From UBA3006 sp031401235 (lineage in GTDB: Bacteria > Actinomycetota > Acidimicrobiia > Acidimicrobiales > Ilumatobacteraceae): 64,000 bases of DNA. Positions within the stretch are counted from its first letter, which is position 1, and every line of letters starts with the position of its first letter. The stretch is from NCBI GenBank assembly GCA_031401235.1, contig JANNRJ010000029.1:1-64000 (forward strand), read 5' to 3'. The translations under genes and the position numbers were made by a program. Below are positions 16,561 through 24,253 of the stretch, piece by piece. The notes under the pieces are model-generated. The model was not told where the DNA came from. It made no database searches and saw only the letters and a program-made list of their open reading frames with translations.

Positions 16561-17904
16561 TTACCCTGAATCCGAGCCAAACGCGCGAATTGGTCGCACT
16601 CGAAACGGGTTCGCCGGTGGTTTCATGTTTCCGACAAGAGTCTGCACGCGGTCAAATTGCTGACCATCCATGAAGTACTGAGTCCATGCTGTCGCATTGT
16701 TGTAGTCGGTTGACGTCCAGTAATACCCCTTGTTAAACGAACCAAGAGGTGTGTCTTGCCCGCCAACACGGTTTTGAGCAATGTTGTTGTACACCAAATC
16801 AAGTTCATCCTTCGATGGTAAGAACCAGTCGTCCCTGCCGCCACACACCGAGTCTTCGGCAAATTTCGCCGCGTACGGACCGTTGGCTCCAAATGTCTGG
16901 GTAAGGATGCTCGTATTTATCTCGCCCATCCCCACTCGCTTGGCCAGTAGCCGTAAATTAGCTGCGCTCTGTCCATTCATCGCCTTGTACACCATCTTTT
17001 TCCCGATACGCCATGGCAGTGTCGTGGCCTCACACGTCACCGGCGCAACTTCTAAATAGCGTCCCCACGGCTGGTCACTGCCAGCATCGTAAAACACAAT
17101 CCCACCGCCTGGGCCAATATCGCCAACTTTGCACACTGTGGTTGAACCACCCGCACTACACGCTGCGTTTGGCAAAGGTGCAAACGGCACCGCAACTGGC
17201 ATTGGAATCACTCCAGTCGACGGCGGAAATGCTCGAATCGCTAAAGCTTGAAACTTCATCGATTTGAATCCAGAGCCAACATGCACTTGACTCTTCAGAT
17301 CTGTCTTATTACTTGTCTTCCCGGGAATAATTCCGTTGGCATCGGTGAACTGTGTACCGTCTTGAAACAACTGGTACCACGCAAAGCCGTCGCTCGCTTC
17401 AGTCGACGTCCACGCTGGCGCGGCGCCCCAATTGCCTTTCAGCCCATTTATCTTCCATGAGTTGTACAAAGTATCTAACTCATTTTTCGACGGCAAGTGC
17501 CACACGCCACCTGTGCCATTCCAAATTGCACTCGCAACTGTCTCTGTAGTGCCAGAATTGGCGACGATCTTTTGGGTATTGAATAAACCCATGCCGATTT
17601 GTTTGGCACGCGTGCGTTGTTGAGCAATGCTGAGTCCGCCCTCACCGTCTGTATAAATCGAATTCACTAGACCCCAAGGAGCATTTGCCACGACGGGTTT
17701 AGCCATGACTTCCAGATATCGGCCCCACCACTGCATCGATCCGGCGTCATAGAAGACAATTCCACCCATTGGCCCCACCGAGCCCACTACACAATTGGTG
17801 CCATCTTGCGTGCATGTCGCAGCATTCACACTCGCTGGTGCCATCACCAGCATCGAGCCGAATAACACCGCACTTAACGCGAGTTGATGCAGACGTTTGG
17901 TCAT
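16561..17904 (-). CDS. Secreted protein with two DUF1566-like repeats
   Basis: A 447-aa exported protein of unknown function. It starts with a clear signal peptide (basic MTKR, hydrophobic core, cleavage probably after VNA at ~28). Two homologous halves follow, each opening with VG-GP-GGIVFYDAG and WGRYLEV (about 40-66 and 262-290) and each carrying W-LPSK-ELD-LYN and YWTSTD/AWTSTE blocks. This is the look of DUF1566/Lcl-type lectin-like domains, often seen in actinobacterial surface proteins. The gene interrupts the usual priA-def-fmt order, lies 46 bp before def, and is bounded by a direct repeat. Function cannot be inferred. Confidence 0.85.
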   Translation of the reverse strand: MTKRLHQLALSAVLFGSMLVMAPASVNAATCTQDGTNCVVGSVGPMGGIVFYDAGSMQWWGRYLEVMAKPVVANAPWGLVNSIYTDGEGGLSIAQQRTRAKQIGMGLFNTQKIVANSGTTETVASAIWNGTGGVWHLPSKNELDTLYNSWKINGLKGNWGAAPAWTSTEASDGFAWYQLFQDGTQFTDANGIIPGKTSNKTDLKSQVHVGSGFKSMKFQALAIRAFPPSTGVIPMPVAVPFAPLPNAACSAGGSTTVCKVGDIGPGGGIVFYDAGSDQPWGRYLEVAPVTCEATTLPWRIGKKMVYKAMNGQSAANLRLLAKRVGMGEINTSILTQTFGANGPYAAKFAEDSVCGGRDDWFLPSKDELDLVYNNIAQNRVGGQDTPLGSFNKGYYWTSTDYNNATAWTQYFMDGQQFDRVQTLVGNMKPPANPFRVRPIRAFGSDSG

Positions 17905-17910
17905 CGAGTA

Positions 17911-17916
17911 AATCTA
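17911..17916 (-). promoter_or_regulatory. Putative -10 element of the secreted-protein gene
   Basis: TAGATT (minus strand) ends 6 nt before the ATG at 17904, the same spacing as at tyrS and lemA. The DNA upstream is AT-rich (GTTATTTTTATTG), but it has no good -35 hexamer. There is no ribosome binding site, so a leaderless transcript is likely. Confidence 0.4.
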
Positions 17917-17983
17917 ATGGCTGGCAATAAAAATAACCCGTCGCCCCCGAGCATTATCAGTGCCCAGTAATTCACCGCAAGTC

Positions 17984-18024
17984 TCGGTCCCGTTTGGCTG
18001 CGTCGTACCGTGTAAGGCTAGCGA
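17984..18024. repeat. Direct repeat copy B (decayed def 5' end)
   Basis: This copy partners 16492-16532. Read on the minus strand it gives ACG ACG CAG CCA AAC GGG ACC GAG. The def start is ATG GCG CAG CCA AAT AGC ACC GAA, so the initiation codon is lost while two codon differences are synonymous. It lies directly upstream of the plus-strand methyltransferase and probably supplies part of its promoter region. Confidence 0.85.
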
Positions 18025-18029
18025 GCACA

Positions 18030-18665
18030 ATGAGTGACGAGCAGTACTTCGCCCGACAGCCAAAAAGTAAATCGACTCTGTCCGCAGGTGGTGCTACAAA
18101 AAATACTCAGCGCGCTACCTGGAAAGTCGGAACGACCAACTTGCATCTGACGACCGATAGCGGGGTGTTTTCACGTCAAGGAATCGATGCAGGAACTTCC
18201 GTGTTGATTGAAAATGCGCCACCGCCTCCAAAACATGGAACATTTTTGGATCTTGGCTGTGGTTCTGGTGGACTGGCTATCACCTTGGCTACCTATTCAC
18301 CACAAGCAACAATCTGGGCAGTCGACGTAAATGAACGGGCAATATCTCTGACCCGGCGAAATGCGACTAGCAATCACTGCCACAATGTGCATGCCGTTGG
18401 TCCGGAGGGAATACCACCGGACATAACTTTTGATGTGATTTGGACTAATCCACCGATTCGAATCGGAAAGAAAGACCTTCATGATTTGCTAAGCACGTGG
18501 CTGGCCCGATTATCTGCAAACGGTGAAGCTTGGCTGGTGGTGAATCGCAACCTTGGGTCCGATTCACTCGTCAATTGGCTAAAGGAACTCGGCTACGACG
18601 TTTCGCGACACACCAGTAAACGCGGTTACCGGGTTATACGCGTGGTGGGTCGACCTGGATCTTGA
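18030..18665 (+). CDS. RsmC-like class I methyltransferase
   Basis: A 211-aa SAM-dependent methyltransferase of the MTS/RsmC type, which methylates guanine N2 in 16S rRNA (G1207 in E. coli). SAM-binding motif I is FLDLGCGSGGLA (72-83), motif II ends in AVDVNERA, and the catalytic NPP motif is in WTNPPIRIG (138-146). It lacks the degenerate N-terminal half of E. coli RsmC, like the single-domain forms common in Gram-positives; the exact guanine target is inferred. I use the ATG at 18030, because an upstream TTG would translate the repeat. The 3' end overlaps convergent priA by 32 bp. Confidence 0.9.
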   Translation: MSDEQYFARQPKSKSTLSAGGATKNTQRATWKVGTTNLHLTTDSGVFSRQGIDAGTSVLIENAPPPPKHGTFLDLGCGSGGLAITLATYSPQATIWAVDVNERAISLTRRNATSNHCHNVHAVGPEGIPPDITFDVIWTNPPIRIGKKDLHDLLSTWLARLSANGEAWLVVNRNLGSDSLVNWLKELGYDVSRHTSKRGYRVIRVVGRPGS

Positions 18666-20433
18666 TTCGCGAACCCTTTGGCCTGGGCGTGCTGTGCAAC
18701 ATCGTGACCAAATCATCCACCGATGCCGCTCGGACAATCACTTCGTTTTCACCGAGTGCGGCGACATTTAATAACATGTTGGTTGCGAGTTCAGTAGCAA
18801 ATATCGAAGTACCCGCACCACTAATCCGTGCTAGCGAACCAAATGGCGGCATTGATAGCACTCGCCTTCGTTCGCATTCATTTTTTAGCAAGGTGTCGAA
18901 ATCAAGCGTTTGCAAGGCTTGGAAAAGTTCGTGTTGCGCGGAATGGGTTTGCAACATCACTCGCCCACCTTCGATGCGACTGCGCGCTACTCGGGCGGCC
19001 AGCGCAATCATGCTCATTGTGATTTCGGTGGCCCGGTAACGCGGCGCAAATAATTCGGCATCAACATCTAACAGCACTACAGTGTCGGCTTGATGAACTC
19101 GATGTAACACGGCTTCGGTTCCGACGAACAACATCGCCGAGGAATCAAAGTTTACGTTGGGCTTGATCGACCCCGAAACCTCAACAACTTCAGATACTTT
19201 GCGATTGGCGGCGGCGGCAAGTTCTTCACGCAATCGATTGATGCCAAGCTTCAACATGGCAAATGTGTTTGCGCCACACAACAGACACACTTGTGGTCGC
19301 TGGGTCGAACAGCGCGGGCAGACAAATACTTCGGCGGTGGTTAATTGAACTGCAGCGTCGCACATTTCGCACCTGGCGATAGCGCGGCAACGGGCACAAG
19401 CCAGTAGGCGCGCTCGGCCCTTGGTATTGATCACGCACACAATTCGCCGCGAATGATCGTGTAACTCGGCGATCAACTCTGACGACAACAGGGACGAAGC
19501 CCAACGTTCGTCGGCGGCGCGATCGATGATGCATATCTCTGGCCAATCGTTTAGTTCGATGTTGACTTGATCACTTCGTTGCCGTACCCCGGCAGCGACA
19601 AATGCCGTGACGCTAGGAACCGGCGTGATCAGCAGACACGAGATTCCTAATCGTTGGGCTCGCTCAATTGCCACATCTCGGGCATGCCATGTTGGCGTTC
19701 GCTCTTCTTGCAGGCCGTCATCATGTTCATCGATCACCACGATGCTTGACAGCCGTGGTGCACTTGCCCAAATAGCACTGCGAGATCCGATAATCACATC
19801 CACCCCACCAGCACCTTGCGCCCAGTCATCGGGCGTAACTGCGACCGTTAAACCAATCCGGCGAAGTTTGGCGGCCATCATTCGGGCCCGGTAAATTGTC
19901 GGGACTACCACCAGGGTCGGACCAAAAGTTGCACACGCCGCGATGGAATCTACTAATTCGGCGTGCGGCCCCTTGCGCAAAAGTACGGTGCTGCGTTCGT
20001 TGATTGCCCAGAGAACATCAGTTTCTTGTTTATTGGCGATGGGACGACGGCCAGAGTAATTGGCCTTGGGCAATCTTGGTATTTGCGTGCTTGGCGATCC
20101 GGCCACGCAAAATGCGCGGAGTCTTCCGGCCCATCTCCTCGTTGCCCAAACTCCTAGTTCGATGATCTCCGCCGACGGTCCTTGACTAGTAACTGCGATG
20201 ATTGGCAGCAACTTGGCTGGGTCCAATTCAGTGCCGAGCCCAACCACCCACCCCGCGACTTTGCGATGGTGAAGTGGAATGCGAACTCGCGAACCGATAA
20301 CGAGTTGTTCGGCCATGGCATCGGGCACCAGATAGTCGAAGATTTTGTCGATTCCGGTGACATCGGGAACGACGCGAGCGATCAGAGTTTGACGGCTGCC
20401 TTGAACTCTTTGAGTCGGGACAACGACTCCCAT
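18634..20433 (-). CDS. priA: PriA-like primosomal protein (helicase-deficient type)
   Basis: Replication-restart protein. The 599-aa protein has the N-terminal DNA-binding domain (ARVVPDVTGIDKIFDYLVP, 19-37), a DEAH-box relic DEHDDG (235-240), and eight cysteines (346, 349, 355, 358, 372, 375, 383, 386) that would bind two zinc ions. The Walker A region (about 147-160, RSTVLLRKGPHAEL) has no GKT, so it cannot act as a normal ATPase. Actinobacterial PriA proteins are known to lack it, so this is a family trait, not decay. The ATG at 20433 overlaps metK by 52 bp; a CTG overlapping the metK stop as CTGA is an alternative. Confidence 0.92.
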   Translation of the reverse strand: MGVVVPTQRVQGSRQTLIARVVPDVTGIDKIFDYLVPDAMAEQLVIGSRVRIPLHHRKVAGWVVGLGTELDPAKLLPIIAVTSQGPSAEIIELGVWATRRWAGRLRAFCVAGSPSTQIPRLPKANYSGRRPIANKQETDVLWAINERSTVLLRKGPHAELVDSIAACATFGPTLVVVPTIYRARMMAAKLRRIGLTVAVTPDDWAQGAGGVDVIIGSRSAIWASAPRLSSIVVIDEHDDGLQEERTPTWHARDVAIERAQRLGISCLLITPVPSVTAFVAAGVRQRSDQVNIELNDWPEICIIDRAADERWASSLLSSELIAELHDHSRRIVCVINTKGRARLLACARCRAIARCEMCDAAVQLTTAEVFVCPRCSTQRPQVCLLCGANTFAMLKLGINRLREELAAAANRKVSEVVEVSGSIKPNVNFDSSAMLFVGTEAVLHRVHQADTVVLLDVDAELFAPRYRATEITMSMIALAARVARSRIEGGRVMLQTHSAQHELFQALQTLDFDTLLKNECERRRVLSMPPFGSLARISGAGTSIFATELATNMLLNVAALGENEVIVRAASVDDLVTMLHSTPRPKGSRIKIQVDPPRV

Positions 20434-21575
20434 GTGAAATCTGGAAGTTCGCGGCCAAAATGCCCGTAGGCCGCAGTGTTTCGATAGATCGGTCGCTTTA
20501 AGTCGAGATCTCGCAGAATTGCCGCTGGGCGCAGATCAAACACTTCCTTTACAGCTGCTTCAATGGCGAGTTCATCAACGTGATTAGTTCCAAATGTTTC
20601 GATCAAGATGCTAATCGGATGCGCCATTCCAATCGCATAAGCCACCTGCACTTCACAACGTTGAGCGGCACCGGAGGCAACCACGTGCTTGGCAACCCAT
20701 CGAGCCGCATACGCCGCTGAGCGATCCACCTTGGAGGGATCCTTTCCACTAAATGCCCCACCACCGTGACGACCCATACCGCCATAAGTGTCAACAATAA
20801 TCTTGCGACCGGTGAGCCCAGTGTCGGCATGTGGTCCGCCCTTGACGAATTCGCCCGTCGGATTGATGTGCACGGCAAATTTATCGTTGGCAAACTGCGT
20901 TGGAATGACCGGACGAATAACTTGTTCGATGAGATCTGGGCGAATGACAGTGTCGCGCGGTGTTCCTTCAGCGTGTTGCGTCGAGATGAGCACCGTCGTC
21001 AGACGCACTGGTTTGCCATCTTCGTAATCAAATGTCACTTGTGTTTTACCATCCGGGCGCAAATATGGGATAGCACCGGACTTGCGAACATCGGCGAGTT
21101 TCTCGGCCATCCGATGTGCAAGCCAGATCGGCAAGGGCATGAGTTCGGCGGTTTCGTTACAGGCATAACCAAACATCATCCCTTGGTCGCCGGCGCCTTG
21201 GCTGTTCAGTTTGTCCTCACCACTCTTGCCACTTCGAGTTTCTTCGCTTGTATCAACACCCTGGGCAATATTTGGACTCTGTTCGTCAATGGACACAATC
21301 ACCCCACAGGTGTTGCCATCAAATCCGTACAACGCATTGTCATAGCCGATGTCTTTGATAACTTCGCGAGCAATTCTTGGGATGTCGACATAGGCAGTTG
21401 TCGTTATTTCGCCGGCGACGACGCATAGCCCGGTAGTGAGCAGAGTTTCACAAGCAACACGACCATTCGGGTCTTCTCTCAAGATCGCATCAAGAACCGC
21501 GTCCGAGACTTGATCAGCCATCTTGTCGGGGTGCCCTTCAGTGACGCTCTCCGATGTGAAGGTGAAATTTCTCAC
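20382..21575 (-). CDS. metK: S-adenosylmethionine synthetase
   Basis: Makes SAM from methionine and ATP; homotetramer or dimer of dimers. The 397-aa protein has FTSESVTEGHPDKMADQ at the start, the signature GAGDQGMMFGYA, and the phosphate-binding GGGAFSGKDPSKVDRS. Length is normal. The start overlaps coaBC by ATGA. SAM feeds the two RNA methyltransferases in this window. No SAM riboswitch is possible, because there is no leader. Confidence 0.98.
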   Translation of the reverse strand: MRNFTFTSESVTEGHPDKMADQVSDAVLDAILREDPNGRVACETLLTTGLCVVAGEITTTAYVDIPRIAREVIKDIGYDNALYGFDGNTCGVIVSIDEQSPNIAQGVDTSEETRSGKSGEDKLNSQGAGDQGMMFGYACNETAELMPLPIWLAHRMAEKLADVRKSGAIPYLRPDGKTQVTFDYEDGKPVRLTTVLISTQHAEGTPRDTVIRPDLIEQVIRPVIPTQFANDKFAVHINPTGEFVKGGPHADTGLTGRKIIVDTYGGMGRHGGGAFSGKDPSKVDRSAAYAARWVAKHVVASGAAQRCEVQVAYAIGMAHPISILIETFGTNHVDELAIEAAVKEVFDLRPAAILRDLDLKRPIYRNTAAYGHFGRELPDFTWESLSRLKEFKAAVKL

Positions 21576-22801
21576 TTGGGCTCCTCTTGATGTCTATTTC
21601 GAATCCGCACCACACTATCCAATACCTCACGGGCAACGAGCCGTTTGTCGGCAAGCGGCACATCGCGTGGTGGTCCATCTCTAAATACAAGAGTCACCGC
21701 ATTGGTGTCATGACCAAAACCGACGCCTGGTTCAGCGACATTGTTGGCCACGATCAAGTCAACATTTTTTGCCTTTAACTTAGATTTGGCATGATCAACC
21801 AAGTTGTCGGTTTCAGCGGCAAATCCGACAAGAACTTGGCCAGGTTTCTTGGTCGCTCCCAACCCGGCCAAAATGTCAGGTGTTGCTTCAAGTTCAAGTG
21901 ACTCCAAAGATGAGATTCGTCCAGTCAACGGATCCTTCTTCAGTTTTTCCAGCACGCTTTGCTTCGGTCGCACATCGGCTACTGCGGCAGCCATGATGAT
22001 GACATCAGCAATAGTTGCCACTTGTGACAACGCATCTCGCATTTGTGCCGCGGTTTCCACTTCCACGATTTCGACCCCGAACGGAATTTTTCTCTCGACC
22101 GTACTGATCAGAGTCACCTTGGCCCCGCGGATCGCAGCTTCGGCGGCAATGGCATAACCCTGCTTACCCGACGAGCGATTGGCAATAACTCGCACAGCAT
22201 CAATGGGTTCGCGGGTGCCCCCAGCCGTGACCACTATGTGGGTTCCGTATAGATCACCAGGTGTCAGCAACTGCACGATCTGATCAAAGATCGCCGCTGG
22301 GTCGGCGAGTCGTCCGACTCCAGAATCTCCACCGGCAAGTCGTCCTTCTTCTGGATCAATTACATACACTCCCCGTCGGCGCAGCGTCGTGAGATTGTCC
22401 TGTACGGCTTGGTGTTCCCACATTTCGGTGTGCATTGCTGGGCAAATCACCACTTGCGCCCGCGTTGCTAACAATGTTGCAATCAGTAAATCAGATGAGA
22501 TCCCGGCCGCATAGGCCCCAATGACTCGTGCAGTTGCCGGGACAATGATTACCAGGTCGGCGAGTTGACCGAGCCGTGTATGAGGTATCGGATCTGTGTC
22601 GTCCCATAGCGAGGTGTGAACTGATTCTGAAGCCAGAGCCGACAGCGTGGCCTTACCGATGAAGTGTTCAGCATCGGCTGTCATTATTGGTGCAACGTGC
22701 GCACCTGCGTCGATTAATAAACGGCACAGTTCGATCGATTTGTAGGCGGCAATACCGCCCGATACACCTAAAACGATGTGCTTGCCTTTTAGCGCACTCA
22801 T
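21572..22801 (-). CDS. coaBC: Phosphopantothenoylcysteine decarboxylase/synthetase
   Basis: Bifunctional coenzyme A enzyme: the C-terminal half joins cysteine to phosphopantothenate and the N-terminal flavoprotein half decarboxylates the product. The 409-aa protein shows GVSGGIAAYKS (12-22) for FMN binding, and VTAGGTREPIDAVRVIANRSSG for the synthetase. The decarboxylase motif is PAMHTEMW, with His124 in place of Asn, and the substrate-flap motif is GRLAGGDSG, with Gly157 where E. coli has its active-site Cys. As far as I recall, mycobacterial enzymes show the same kind of change. It lies 16 bp after rpoZ, as in other actinobacteria. Confidence 0.95.
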   Translation of the reverse strand: MSALKGKHIVLGVSGGIAAYKSIELCRLLIDAGAHVAPIMTADAEHFIGKATLSALASESVHTSLWDDTDPIPHTRLGQLADLVIIVPATARVIGAYAAGISSDLLIATLLATRAQVVICPAMHTEMWEHQAVQDNLTTLRRRGVYVIDPEEGRLAGGDSGVGRLADPAAIFDQIVQLLTPGDLYGTHIVVTAGGTREPIDAVRVIANRSSGKQGYAIAAEAAIRGAKVTLISTVERKIPFGVEIVEVETAAQMRDALSQVATIADVIIMAAAVADVRPKQSVLEKLKKDPLTGRISSLESLELEATPDILAGLGATKKPGQVLVGFAAETDNLVDHAKSKLKAKNVDLIVANNVAEPGVGFGHDTNAVTLVFRDGPPRDVPLADKRLVAREVLDSVVRIRNRHQEEPK

Positions 22802-22817
22802 CGCCGATAGTTAGGAG

Positions 22818-23267
22818 TTACAGCGTCGGTTCGACTACTTCGATGATTGGCTCAGCAATAACTTCAGCAACTGGTTCGACGACTGTTTCGACAGCTGGTT
22901 CGACGACTGGCTCGACGACTGGCTCGGTGATAGTTGCCACTGATTCGCCAAACACCGCGACCACTTCTGATGCGGCTTCGTCGAGAACTTCGATGTCCGT
23001 TTCGGCTTCCAATTCCTCGTACACGGCCATCGGCACGCTCTTGATTTTGTCAGCGGCGATCTCTTCAAAACTGATGGAAAGTGGCTTACGAGATGTCGAA
23101 CTCACTTGTGGTGGCACCATGCTGCCAAGACCTTCACCCAATTGATTGAAATATGAATTGATTTCGCGGGCACGACGAGCCGATAAGGTAACAAGCGCAA
23201 ATTTTGATGCGGTTCGATCCATCAATGACTCGATTGGCGGGTTCATCATTGTGTCTTCACTTGCCAC
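22818..23267 (-). CDS. rpoZ: RNA polymerase omega subunit with long acidic tail
   Basis: Small subunit that helps assemble RNA polymerase around beta prime. The conserved part is residues ~8-85: MNPPIESLMDRTASKFALVTLSARRAREINSYF is the typical omega core, and KPLSISFEEIAADKI follows. Instead of ending near 90-110 aa, the protein reaches 149 aa. Residues 88-149 are acidic and 115-149 are Glu-Pro-Val repeats (EPVVEPVVEPAVETVV), encoded by a repeating 12-bp DNA unit. The start is the GTG at 23267, with GGAG 6 nt upstream. The gmk-rpoZ-coaBC-metK order supports the call. Confidence 0.92.
   Translation of the reverse strand: MASEDTMMNPPIESLMDRTASKFALVTLSARRAREINSYFNQLGEGLGSMVPPQVSSTSRKPLSISFEEIAADKIKSVPMAVYEELEAETDIEVLDEAASEVVAVFGESVATITEPVVEPVVEPAVETVVEPVAEVIAEPIIEVVEPTL
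22860..22930. repeat. 12-bp tandem repeats in the rpoZ tail
   Basis: Imperfect copies of a 12-bp unit (CTGGTTCGACGA and variants such as CTGGCTCGACGA) repeat about six times within the 3' end of rpoZ. Each unit encodes one Glu-Pro-Val-Val-like block. Units of 12 bp keep the reading frame if copies are gained or lost. Confidence 0.7.
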
Positions 23268-23341
23268 GTGGGGTCTCCTCTATAAGCCGACCGTTAATTC
23301 TACCTTCTTTACCCTCCCGTCGTGGCTTGATTGCAAGGTTT

Positions 23342-23905
23342 TCAGCGTCCGCGACGCGCCCGTTCTTGATTGATCAGACTCAACATCTCGTCCACGGTTG
23401 AAGCCAGATCATCGTTTACCAGTACATAGTCAGCAAGCGCCTTACCAACCGGCTCTTCGTCTTCAGCCTTACGCAGTCGTTGCGCAATGCGTTGTTCCGG
23501 ATCACCACGACCGACCAAACGTGTTTTTTGTTCCTCACGACTTGGCGGCAGTACAAACAACAGCAGCGCGTCTGAATGCAAACTCTTCACCTGACGAGCA
23601 CCATCAACTTCAATTTCCAGGACTATGTCACGATCATCCGGGGCTTGGGGTATGGGAGTCCCGTATAAATTTCCGAGAAATTCGGTCCATTCCAGAAAGC
23701 CGCCTTGGGCCACGCGCTCTTCGAACTGCGCCCGAGTGGCAAATACATACGCATCGTCGGCTTCACCGGGACGACGATGGCGAGTTGTCCACGATCGACT
23801 TAACCACAACGTCGGGTCACGTTCGATAAGCGCATCGACAATCGTGCTCTTGCCCACTCCCCCTGGTCCCGAGACCACAACAACGAGCGATTTCGAATTT
23901 GTCAT
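23342..23905 (-). CDS. gmk: Guanylate kinase
   Basis: Phosphorylates GMP to GDP. From the ATG at 23905 the protein has 187 aa, with the P-loop GPGGVGKST (13-21), the SWTTRHRRPGE motif that binds GMP, and the lid Arg residues in RLVGRGDPEQRIAQRL. The longer ORF from 23965 adds 20 residues lying inside mihF and is rejected, because 23905 makes an ATGA overlap with the mihF stop. The mihF-gmk-rpoZ order is the usual one. Confidence 0.96.
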   Translation of the reverse strand: MTNSKSLVVVVSGPGGVGKSTIVDALIERDPTLWLSRSWTTRHRRPGEADDAYVFATRAQFEERVAQGGFLEWTEFLGNLYGTPIPQAPDDRDIVLEIEVDGARQVKSLHSDALLLFVLPPSREEQKTRLVGRGDPEQRIAQRLRKAEDEEPVGKALADYVLVNDDLASTVDEMLSLINQERARRGR

Positions 23906-24219
23906 TGCCCAAATTTCGCGATCAACAAGGCTCGTTGATTCGGTTGAAGATCCACTACTCGACACTTTTCAGGGATACCAATTTCGCTCATCACTCGACG
24001 GGCTCTGACCTTGCCGATCTCAGGAAGCGACTCCAACAACTTGACGACATAGAGGCGATTTACGGCTGCGTCTGGATTCGTCGTGCTCAATGCATCGGCA
24101 AGGAGGAGAGATCCGCTAGCTATATGGACTCGAACTTCTGCCATTTCATTTCGAATTGTGCGAGCGCGCTCGATCGTGGCCCTTCGTTCGTAGTTGGAAA
24201 TCACTGCGGGCGGCGACAT
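23902..24219 (-). CDS. mihF: Integration host factor, actinobacterial type (mIHF)
   Basis: Nucleoid-associated DNA-binding protein found only in actinobacteria and unrelated to E. coli IHF. The 105-aa protein has the helix-two turns-helix region LLESLPEIGKVRARRVMSEIGIPE and the C-terminal PNQRALLIAKFG block that mark the family. The first ~30 residues form a basic helix (YERRATIERARTIRNEM). It lies between pyrD and gmk; in Streptomyces and mycobacteria pyrF precedes it. Promoter-like AAAGTATCTCA just before the ATG may allow separate transcription. Confidence 0.95.
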   Translation of the reverse strand: MSPPAVISNYERRATIERARTIRNEMAEVRVHIASGSLLLADALSTTNPDAAVNRLYVVKLLESLPEIGKVRARRVMSEIGIPEKCRVVDLQPNQRALLIAKFGQ

Positions 24220-24253
24220 TGAGATACTTTACCGCCTAGTTGATTTACTGGGC

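Noticed and set aside
18634..20433. priA as a decayed pseudogene because Walker A is missing
   Set aside because: The frame is open, zinc cysteines and the DNA-binding domain are conserved, and actinobacterial PriA proteins are known to lack the ATPase motif.
20340..20460. Frameshift at the metK/priA junction
   Set aside because: The 52-bp overlap comes from an in-frame ATG upstream; both genes are full length and the sequence shows no break.
20766..21428. 220-codon plus-strand ORF
   Set aside because: It is antisense to the complete metK gene and has no recognisable motif.
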